From Deltaproteobacteria bacterium (GTDB lineage: Bacteria > Myxococcota > B64-G9): 5,677 nucleotides of DNA. Made by a program: the position numbers and the translations under genes. Position 1 is the stretch's first letter, and each line of letters starts with the position of its first letter. The notes below the pieces were generated by a model. It did no database searches, was not told the origin of the DNA, and worked only from the letters and a program-made list of their open reading frames with translations. Where the stretch lies: the NCBI GenBank assembly GCA_003647095.1, contig QMME01000286.1, positions 1 to 5,677 on the forward strand, written 5' to 3'. Below are positions 1 through 4,607 of this stretch, one piece after another.

Positions 1-40
1 CGCCTGGATAGACCCGGCGCGTCGAGAGCGACCAAAATCG

Positions 41-70
41 TTGTACCAACGGCCCGCCGGATGGTAGCGT
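41..70 (+). promoter_or_regulatory. Weak candidate sigma70 promoter upstream of the AarF-like gene
   Basis: TTGTAC (41-46) and TAGCGT (65-70) are separated by 18 bases, a permissible sigma70 layout, and would start transcription around 77, shortly before the ribosome binding site. The -10 match is poor (T, A and final T only). The true promoter could equally lie upstream of the window. The first 95 bases otherwise hold no recognisable gene. Confidence 0.2.
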
Positions 71-84
71 TGCCGGCAAGCGGC

Positions 85-90
85 AAGGAG
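85..90 (+). promoter_or_regulatory. Ribosome binding site fixing the start of the AarF-like gene
   Basis: AAGGAG lies five bases before the ATG at 96, an almost ideal Shine-Dalgarno site and spacing. Its first two bases also belong to a possible stem (TTGCCG 70-75 pairing with CGGCAA 81-86, five-base loop), so the site may be partly masked in the folded mRNA. Confidence 0.85.
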
Positions 91-95
91 CTGAC

Positions 96-1802
96 ATGTT
101 GCGCCAGGCAGTGGGTGACCTCAATCGCTTGCGCCAGATCCTGCAGGTGCTGGTCAAGCATGGCTTCGGCGACCTGCTCGACCGCGCCCGCATCTTCGAG
201 CGCCTGAAGATCAAGCGCCCGGCGACTGATGCCGAGGTCAGTGCCCGCAGCCCGGCCGAGCGCTTGAGCCGCATGCTGGCCGAGCTGGGTCCCACCTTCG
301 TCAAGATGGGCCAGCTGCTGTCGACCAGGCCCGACCTGCTGCCGGGCGAGTACATTGAGGCCCTGAGCAAGCTGCAGGACCAGGCGCCGGCCTTCCCCTT
401 CGAACAGGTCCGCCGCATCGTGGAAAGTGACCTGGGGACGCCGCTCGAGCAGTCGTTCAAGCACTTCGAGAGCCAACCACTGGCCTCCGCCTCCATAGCC
501 CAGGTGCACCTGGCCGAGACCACGGGAGGCCAGGCGGTGGTGGTGAAGGTGCGCCGGCCCGGCATCGAGCAGACGGTGCGCAGTTCGCTGGACGTGCTCT
601 ATACCCTGGCCCACCTGCTGGAGGTGGTGGTCAGCGAAAGCCAACTGTTCGAGCCGGCGGAAATCGTGCGCGAGTTCGACCGGGCCATGGCCCGGGAAAT
701 GGATCTCCAGCAGGAGGCGCAGAACCTGGAGCTGTTCGCCCGCAACTTCGCCGAGCGCTCCACCATGACCTGCCCGCAACCCCTGCCCGAGTTGTGCGGC
801 CCCAACGTGTTGACCATGACCCGGCTCAGCGGCCGCCATGTCTCCACCTTCACGCCCAACAGCGCCGAGGCGCGGGCCGCGGCCCTGAACCTCATCGAGG
901 GCTTCTACCAGCAGGCCTTCGAGGACGGCTTCTTCCACGCCGATCCTCATCCCGGCAACATGGTGATCCTGGAAGACGGCCGGGTGGGACTGCTGGACTT
1001 CGGCCAGATGGGTCGGCTGGGCCAGGGGCAACGCTCCACCCTGGTGTTGCTGGGGCTGGGCATCATCCTCAAGGACGCCGACACCGTGGCCCGGCTGGTC
1101 TACCGCGTGGGGGCCAAGGGCGAGCGGGTGGACCTGGCCGAGTTCCGGCGCGAGGTGCAGGAGGCACTGGAACAGTCCCTGGAGAAGCGCCTGGACGAGA
1201 TCGATTCCCGGGCCCTGCTGCAGCGGCTCATCGACCTGGCCCTGCGCCACCGGGTACGGGTACCGCCGGAGTTCACCCTGGCGGTCAAGGCCCTGGTCAC
1301 GGTGGAAAGCACCGTCCGCCGCCTGGCTCCGGACCTGGAGCCGGGCACGGTGGCCGCCCCCTACATCAAGCGCCTGCTGGTGGAACATTACAGCCTCGAC
1401 GACGTCAGCGGCGGACTGGGCCGGCTGGCGCTGCAGCTGACCAGCCTGGCCGGCGAGGTGCCCCGGCAGGTCTCGCAGATCCTGCTGGATCTAGAGTGCG
1501 GGCGCTTCACCGTGCAGGTGGAAGACCACCAGGCCGTACACACCCGCCAGGTGTTGCGCGGACTGGGTATCGACATCTTCTGGGGATTGGTGGCGGCGGG
1601 GCTGCTGGCGGGGTCGCTGCCGGTACTGCTGGGTGCCTCCCCTGCTCCGGCCGGAGCCTGGGTGGCGTTGGCCGGTTCCGGGCTCATCGCCGCCACGGTC
1701 ACCGGCCGCTACTTCCTGGCGCCGCTGTGGCGGCGCATGGGTCTGCGCCGCTGGCTGGAGCGCGACTGGCACCGGCAGAAAGGTCCCCACCAGCAGTGTT
1801 GA
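96..1802 (+). CDS. AarF/UbiB/ABC1-family atypical kinase-like protein, membrane-anchored
   Basis: This 568-residue protein belongs to the AarF/UbiB/ADCK (ABC1) family, whose members are atypical protein-kinase-like ATPases. Several support ubiquinone or other isoprenoid-quinone biosynthesis or lipid homeostasis. All family marks are visible: the KxGQ motif (K70-Q73, KMGQLLSTRPDLLP), the Ala/Ser-rich nucleotide loop (PLASASIAQVH, 128-138), the conserved lysine K151 in VVVKVRRPGI, the ExD motif (E201, D203) followed by QQEAQN, the catalytic HADPHPGN (281-288) and a metal-binding DFG (301-303). Two hydrophobic segments (about 491-513 and 520-542) end the protein, as in UbiB-type proteins that sit on the inner membrane. 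Length fits the family. The ATG at 96 is supported by AAGGAG five bases upstream. E. coli UbiB, as I recall it, has DCG instead of DFG and HADMHPG instead of HADPHPG. This protein therefore looks more like the broader AarF group than the housekeeping enterobacterial UbiB, and I give no symbol. It is convergent with the TPR gene, and no other quinone genes are in view. The last residue is a cysteine (HQQC). Family assignment is firm; the substrate is unknown. Confidence 0.95.
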   Translation: MLRQAVGDLNRLRQILQVLVKHGFGDLLDRARIFERLKIKRPATDAEVSARSPAERLSRMLAELGPTFVKMGQLLSTRPDLLPGEYIEALSKLQDQAPAFPFEQVRRIVESDLGTPLEQSFKHFESQPLASASIAQVHLAETTGGQAVVVKVRRPGIEQTVRSSLDVLYTLAHLLEVVVSESQLFEPAEIVREFDRAMAREMDLQQEAQNLELFARNFAERSTMTCPQPLPELCGPNVLTMTRLSGRHVSTFTPNSAEARAAALNLIEGFYQQAFEDGFFHADPHPGNMVILEDGRVGLLDFGQMGRLGQGQRSTLVLLGLGIILKDADTVARLVYRVGAKGERVDLAEFRREVQEALEQSLEKRLDEIDSRALLQRLIDLALRHRVRVPPEFTLAVKALVTVESTVRRLAPDLEPGTVAAPYIKRLLVEHYSLDDVSGGLGRLALQLTSLAGEVPRQVSQILLDLECGRFTVQVEDHQAVHTRQVLRGLGIDIFWGLVAAGLLAGSLPVLLGASPAPAGAWVALAGSGLIAATVTGRYFLAPLWRRMGLRRWLERDWHRQKGPHQQC

Positions 1803-1823
1803 ACTCGTCGTTGGCTCCGGGTT

Positions 1824-2744
1824 CTACTTTCCCTCCAGGCGGGTCAGCTTCTCGAGGGCGCGGCGGATGTTTTCCCGGGCCCCGCGGTTGTAGGGATCGT
1901 AGCGCAGGGCCCGGCGCCAGAAGCGCACCGCCCGGCGGTAATGGGCGGCCGCCCCGGCCCGGTCGCCGGCGCGCTCGGCCAGCACCCCCAGGCTGCCGTG
2001 GCTCCAGCCCAGCTTGTAGAGGACTTCCACCTTGGCCGGGTCGGCGGCCAGGGCCCGCCGGTAGTGCTCGGCGGCGGCGGCGTACTCCTTGCCGGCAAAC
2101 AACTCGTCACCCCGGGCCATGAGCCGCTGCGCCTCGGCCCGGCGCCCGGCCAGCCGCCGCGACACCCGCACCAGCTCCGGTATCACCAGCGGGGCCGCTC
2201 CGTTCCCGGCGGGCCGACCCGGCTCCGCCGTCTTGGCGGCAGGGCCTTCCCGCGGGGATGCCAGCGGTTTTTCCGGGCGCTTGATGACCACCCGCCGGTA
2301 GGTCTTGTTGCCGTTCGGCCTGTCGGGTGTCTCCGTCGGCGGGGGCGTGGATGCTGCAACCGCAGCAGCGTCCACCCGCTCCGACCCCAGCCGCCGCAGG
2401 GGCATGTCGTCGAGCTCGATACGCTCCGGGCCCAGCACCCGGCCGGTGAAATCGCGCAGGGGCTCGAACTGTCCCCGGCCGTCCTCGCGCACGAGCAGCT
2501 TGCCGCTGATGGCATCTCCCTGCAGCCGCCCGCGGTAGATGTGCTCGAGCAGGTAACGCTCGCCCTCGAACTCCGGGTGCATCACCCGGTAGAAGGAGAT
2601 CTCGTCGCCCTGCTGCTCGGCCCGGAAGTTGGAATCGCCGGAGTTGAGAGCCTGGTAGGACCACTCGCCGGCAAGGCCGCCGGCAAGGGCCGGCCCGGAC
2701 GACAGGCCGGCACCCAGCACCACCATGATCGCCAGTGCACGCAT
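1824..2744 (-). CDS. Exported protein with N-terminal beta-rich domain and C-terminal TPR repeats
   Basis: This 306-residue protein has no name I recognise. It begins with a Sec signal peptide (MRALAIMVVLGAG..., probable cleavage after ALA at residue 21). A domain of about residues 24-120 with short alternating strands and turns follows (GEWSYQ, DEISFYRV, RGRLQGDAISGKL, FTGRVLGPERIELDDM). These look like repeated 'property then GxL/GxV' strands of a small beta-barrel or lipocalin-like fold; this fold guess is inference. Residues 121-190 are a low-complexity Ala/Pro/Thr-rich and basic linker. Residues about 204-300 contain tetratricopeptide repeats: EAQRLMARGDELFAGKEYAAAAEHYRRALAADP has the A/G/Y/A/P pattern in full, and a second and partial third unit end in RRALRYDPYN. 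TPRs bind protein partners, so a periplasmic scaffold or assembly role is plausible. I chose the ATG at 2744 over a GTG seven codons upstream because GGAGGTGA sits just before it and because this start gives a clean signal peptide. The stop lies 21 bases from the AarF-like stop, with no terminator between them. Confidence 0.85.
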   Translation of the reverse strand: MRALAIMVVLGAGLSSGPALAGGLAGEWSYQALNSGDSNFRAEQQGDEISFYRVMHPEFEGERYLLEHIYRGRLQGDAISGKLLVREDGRGQFEPLRDFTGRVLGPERIELDDMPLRRLGSERVDAAAVAASTPPPTETPDRPNGNKTYRRVVIKRPEKPLASPREGPAAKTAEPGRPAGNGAAPLVIPELVRVSRRLAGRRAEAQRLMARGDELFAGKEYAAAAEHYRRALAADPAKVEVLYKLGWSHGSLGVLAERAGDRAGAAAHYRRAVRFWRRALRYDPYNRGARENIRRALEKLTRLEGK

Positions 2745-2746
2745 GC

Positions 2747-2754
2747 TCACCTCC
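2747..2754 (-). promoter_or_regulatory. Strong ribosome binding site deciding the TPR-gene start
   Basis: On the minus strand GGAGGTGA, an eight-base match to the anti-Shine-Dalgarno complement, ends two bases before the ATG at 2744 (GGAGG core with five-base spacing). It would lie inside the coding region if the upstream GTG at 2765 were used, which argues for the ATG start. Confidence 0.85.
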
Positions 2755-2764
2755 CCGCTTCGCA

Positions 2765-2777
2765 CCTGGCTGCCAGG
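2765..2777. repeat. Perfect inverted repeat CCTGGC-T-GCCAGG, possible operator
   Basis: A perfect 6-1-6 inverted repeat lies in the divergent intergenic region, about 20 bases before the TPR-gene start. It overlaps the weak minus-strand -10 candidate. Its position suits a repressor site or a leader hairpin of the TPR gene, but a 13-base palindrome can occur by chance in DNA of this composition. Confidence 0.3.
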
Positions 2778-2803
2778 CTAGCACCACGGCGGTATTTTGA
2801 CCA
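2775..2803 (-). promoter_or_regulatory. Weak candidate promoter for the TPR gene
   Basis: Read on the minus strand, TGGTCA, a spacer of 17 bases and TAGCCT are correctly spaced for sigma70, and would give a leader of about 20-25 bases containing the strong ribosome binding site. Both hexamers are imperfect. The minus-strand -35 overlaps the -35 of the opposing DUF192 promoter, so if both are real the two would compete for RNA polymerase. Confidence 0.25.
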
Positions 2804-2826
2804 GCGTCGCCCGCTGCTGCTATGCT
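2797..2826 (+). promoter_or_regulatory. Candidate sigma70 promoter of the DUF192 operon
   Basis: TTGACC (2797-2802), an 18-base spacer and TATGCT (2821-2826) match sigma70 consensus at five and four of six positions. The predicted transcription start near 2833 leaves only about eight bases before the ATG at 2841, with no Shine-Dalgarno site in them, so the mRNA would be nearly leaderless. Confidence 0.55.
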
Positions 2827-2840
2827 GGCGGGCACGAACC

Positions 2841-3332
2841 ATGACCGGGAACGCACACCGCACACACTCCCCCTTCTTCCAGCTGGTGCTGGCATCGTTG
2901 CTGCTGGCGGCAAGCGGCTGCACCACCGGCTCGGGCCAGCGCCTGGCGTCACCGACGGTGGTGCTGCAGCCGGCCGGCAGGCCGCCGGTGCGCGTGCGCG
3001 TGGAAGTGGCGGCACGCGAGCAGGAGCGGGCCCGGGGCCTGATGTTCCGCCAGCACCTGCCCGCCGGCCAGGGCATGCTCTTCGTCTACCCGGCCGAGGG
3101 GCGGCACACCTTCTGGATGAAAAACACCTACATCTCGCTCGACATGATCTTCATCGGCTCCAACCAGCGGGTGGTGGAACTGGTGACCGACACCCCGCCG
3201 TTGTCCACCAGGCACCTGGGTGGCCGGTTCCCCTCGCAGTACGTGCTCGAAGTGGCCGCCGGTTTCGTACGCCGGCACGGAATTCACCTGGGCTGCCCGG
3301 TACGCTTCGAGGGTCTCGATGACCACTTCTGA
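2841..3332 (+). CDS. DUF192-family lipoprotein
   Basis: The product is 163 residues with one DUF192 domain, a small conserved bacterial and archaeal domain of unknown biochemical role. The hallmark blocks are all present in order: RGLMFR (65-70), GMLFVYP (78-84), FWMKNT (91-96), LDMIFI (100-105) and the C-terminal QYVLEVAAGFVRRHGI (133-148). A hydrophobic segment (11-24) runs into AASGC, and Cys27 is a likely lipidation site. The residue after it is Thr, not Asp, so outer-membrane sorting is expected if the cell follows the Lol rule. The open frame extends far upstream of the ATG at 2841, but that part is antisense to the TPR gene; no other good start lies nearby, and the ATG gives the lipoprotein signal directly. 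The position after the late conserved Gly, often acidic in the family as I recall it, is Cys152 here. The 3' end overlaps the next gene by 14 bases, which points to translational coupling. Family assignment is secure; function is not known. Confidence 0.95.
   Translation: MTGNAHRTHSPFFQLVLASLLLAASGCTTGSGQRLASPTVVLQPAGRPPVRVRVEVAAREQERARGLMFRQHLPAGQGMLFVYPAEGRHTFWMKNTYISLDMIFIGSNQRVVELVTDTPPLSTRHLGGRFPSQYVLEVAAGFVRRHGIHLGCPVRFEGLDDHF
3309..3314 (+). promoter_or_regulatory. Ribosome binding site inside the DUF192 gene for the downstream gene
   Basis: GAGGGT sits four bases before the ATG at 3319, inside the last codons of the DUF192 gene. It supports this start over the earlier in-frame ATG at 3220, which has no comparable site and lies deep in DUF192 coding sequence. 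Confidence 0.65.
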
Positions 3333-4104
3333 ACCATTGCTGCCGCGGCCGGGCCCGGGAGGAAAGATCCGCTCCACCAGGACCAGGTGGCTCATCGCCG
3401 GCATCATCCTGGTCTCGCTGTACCTGCTGCTGGCCACGGCGGTCATCTGGCGTCACTGCCTGTGGGCCCAGCCGCAGGCGGCGGCCAACGCCTACCTGCG
3501 GGCCTTGCAACAACGGGATGCCACCGGCATCTACCTGTACTCACACCTGCTCGGCCCCCGCCTGGCCGGCATGATGGTAGGGAGCACTCTCGACGAAGAG
3601 CAACGACGGCAACTCTGGGCCAAGGACTTCGTGCGCTGGCAGGCGGAGTTTTCCAAGGGCAACCTGGCCAGCGACCCGGTACGGCGGGAGCGGCAACTGG
3701 TTGTTCCCGGCACCCGGATAGAGGCGGTGCATCCGCAAAGCTACCGGGCCGAGGTGAACCTCGACGGCGACCTCTACCTGGCCGATTACCATGATGTACC
3801 CGGCCAGACCTATCACCTGTATTACCGGCTCGGCTATCCCTCTTCCGATGTCGCTCCTCCGGTGGCGGTCCTGGAGAACGTCCGCTCGGCCCGCCAGCGC
3901 CGCATCAAGTCGGTGGTGGTGCGCCTGGAGGTGCAGCGCCGCCCGGAGGTACGGGGATTGCAGGCCTGGCTGCTGGAATGCGACTGGTTACGCCGGCTGG
4001 AGTTGTTGGTGCCGGTGGGGCTGTTCGCCGAAAACGACCCCGCACGAGTATGGGCGGTGAAGATGAGTTTCAACGTGGACAAGTTGACACTGGAGACGTT
4101 CTAG
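3319..4104 (+). CDS. Single-pass membrane protein of unknown function, downstream of DUF192
   Basis: I do not recognise this 261-residue protein. A Pro/basic N-terminus (1-23, ending KIRSTRTRW) is followed by one strong membrane helix (about 24-44, LIAGIILVSLYLLLATAVIW). The positive-inside rule places the remaining ~215 residues in the periplasm. Just after the helix, AAANAYLRALQQRDATGIYLY (about 54-74) resembles the first helix of NTF2-like/DUF4878-type domains, where an 'A..Yl.al...D...ay' pattern is common; this is a weak analogy. Further on are mixed strands, including a Tyr-rich stretch (DLYLADYHDVPGQTYHLYYR, 151-170) and paired basic runs (ARQRRIK, 191-197). The start ATG at 3319 overlaps the DUF192 stop by 14 bases and has GAGGGT upstream, so both genes are very likely co-transcribed and coupled, and their products may work at the same membrane. 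The stop TAG lies within CTAG, which also supplies the stop of the opposing PilZ gene. The coding call is firm because of the membrane helix, the coupling and the uniform codon use. Confidence 0.8.
   Translation: MTTSEPLLPRPGPGGKIRSTRTRWLIAGIILVSLYLLLATAVIWRHCLWAQPQAAANAYLRALQQRDATGIYLYSHLLGPRLAGMMVGSTLDEEQRRQLWAKDFVRWQAEFSKGNLASDPVRRERQLVVPGTRIEAVHPQSYRAEVNLDGDLYLADYHDVPGQTYHLYYRLGYPSSDVAPPVAVLENVRSARQRRIKSVVVRLEVQRRPEVRGLQAWLLECDWLRRLELLVPVGLFAENDPARVWAVKMSFNVDKLTLETF
4101..4104. other. Shared CTAG: stop codons of two convergent genes
   Basis: The palindrome CTAG gives TAG on each strand: plus-strand 4102-4104 ends the membrane-protein gene and minus-strand 4103-4101 ends the PilZ gene. 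There is no intergenic space and no hairpin-plus-T terminator, so transcripts from both sides must run into each other's coding region or end by other means. Confidence 0.9.
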
Positions 4105-4511
4105 TCGGACTCCTGCTCCATGAGCTTGCTGAAGAGCAGATCCCCCAGTGATTCGCGCATCATTTTTTCCACCATCTGCATGAACTGGTTGCGCTGCTCG
4201 TCGTCGCGATAGACGAAACGAATACCCATGCCCAGTTCCTCGACCTCGGGCCGGGCCTTCTCCTCGCGGGAATTGATCCACACCACCGTGCCCTTCAACT
4301 CCACCGGCTCCGGCAACTTGGGAATGACCAGGCGAAAGAGAAACTCGGTGCCCACCGGCAGCGGCCGCTCGGTGCGGATAAAGGTGCCGCCCTTGGAGAT
4401 GTTCTTGGTGTAATCGGCGAAGAAGGTGTTGAGTTTCTTGTACTCCACCTTCAACTCGATGGGTGCCCGGATGTGCTCACGCCGTTCCGTGTTCTCGTCG
4501 ATCGTGGTCAT
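4101..4511 (-). CDS. PilZ-domain protein, predicted c-di-GMP receptor
   Basis: This 136-residue cytoplasmic protein is essentially a stand-alone PilZ domain, the common bacterial receptor for the second messenger cyclic di-GMP. Both ligand-binding motifs are complete: RxxxR (R11 to R15 in RREHIR, with R10 also available) and [D/N]xSxxG (N37, S39, G42 in NISKGG). The following TFIRTERPLPVGTEFLFRLVIP and GTVVWI blocks are those of the subgroup described in Myxococcus paralogues (TIGR02266 type, from memory). A charged helix ends the protein (about 104-134, QRNQFMQMVEKMMRESLGDLLFSKLMEQ) and could serve in oligomerisation or partner binding. The ATG at 4511 is preceded by GGGAAGGG with six-base spacing. 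Such proteins usually adjust motility, pili or polysaccharide export, but no target gene is nearby, so the output is unknown. It is convergent with the membrane-protein gene and overlaps it by four bases. Confidence 0.95.
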   Translation of the reverse strand: MTTIDENTERREHIRAPIELKVEYKKLNTFFADYTKNISKGGTFIRTERPLPVGTEFLFRLVIPKLPEPVELKGTVVWINSREEKARPEVEELGMGIRFVYRDDEQRNQFMQMVEKMMRESLGDLLFSKLMEQESD

Positions 4512-4530
4512 ACACCACCCTTCCCGGTGT
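4512..4530 (-). promoter_or_regulatory. pilZ-gene leader with SD exposed in a possible small hairpin
   Basis: On the minus strand the leader reads ACACC, then GGGAAGGGT, then GGTGT directly before the ATG. The flanking five-base arms are perfect complements, so the Shine-Dalgarno sequence would lie in a nine-base loop. The stem begins close to the predicted transcription start. The ribosome binding site is well supported; the hairpin is only suggestive. Confidence 0.4.
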
Positions 4531-4535
4531 CACCA

Positions 4536-4565
4536 ATCCTAAACGCCGCCGGCACCGGGCGTCAA
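4536..4565 (-). promoter_or_regulatory. Candidate sigma70 promoter of the PilZ gene
   Basis: On the minus strand TTGACG (4565-4560), an 18-base GC-rich spacer and TAGGAT (4541-4536) match consensus at five and four of six positions. The expected start near 4529 gives a leader of about 18 bases that contains GGGAAGGG. Confidence 0.55.
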
Positions 4566-4592
4566 TTTTTTGCGTCATACTCACTGGCATCA

Positions 4593-4601
4593 TGGTATAG
4601 C
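4593..4601 (+). promoter_or_regulatory. Candidate extended -10 element of the polytopic membrane-protein gene
   Basis: TGGTATAGC fits an extended -10 (TG, one base, TATAGC at 4596-4601). No good -35 is found at 16-18 bases; the nearest TTGCGT (4570-4575) is 20 bases away. Transcription would begin at about 4608, the A of the start codon, giving a leaderless mRNA. An alternative -10, CATACT (4576-4581), would leave about 20 bases of leader but also lacks a -35. Confidence 0.35.
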
Positions 4602-4607
4602 AGGATC

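Noticed and set aside
1803..1823. Possible terminator between the convergent AarF-like and TPR genes
   Set aside because: The 21-base gap holds only an imperfect AACTCG/CGGGTT pairing and no T-run, so an intrinsic terminator cannot be supported.
2091..2100. Second copy of TTGCCGGCAA, also present at 70-79
   Set aside because: This copy lies inside TPR coding sequence and is explained by its codons (FAGK region). Two copies of a 10-base GC-rich palindrome are likely chance.
794..2122. Open frame of 442 codons on the plus strand in a different frame from the AarF-like gene
   Set aside because: Its product is dominated by Gly, Pro, Arg and Ala with no domain, and it runs across the AarF-like gene and the antisense of the TPR gene. 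This is typical of shadow frames in GC-rich DNA.
1941..2840. Upstream in-frame extension of the DUF192 gene by 300 codons
   Set aside because: It lies antisense to the TPR gene, which has a signal peptide, TPR motifs and a strong ribosome binding site. The extension has no recognisable domain, and would bury the lipoprotein signal inside the protein.
2107..3015. 302-codon minus-strand frame spanning the divergent intergenic region
   Set aside because: It overlaps both the TPR gene and the DUF192 gene in other frames, is low-complexity in composition and crosses both candidate promoters.
3220..3318. Earlier in-frame ATG for the gene after DUF192
   Set aside because: It would overlap DUF192 coding by over 100 bases, has no good ribosome binding site and would put a non-hydrophobic 33-residue extension before the clear N-terminus at 3319.
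4592..4600. ATG at 4592 as a start before the polytopic protein
   Set aside because: It is followed at once by GTA and the stop TAG and is in another frame.
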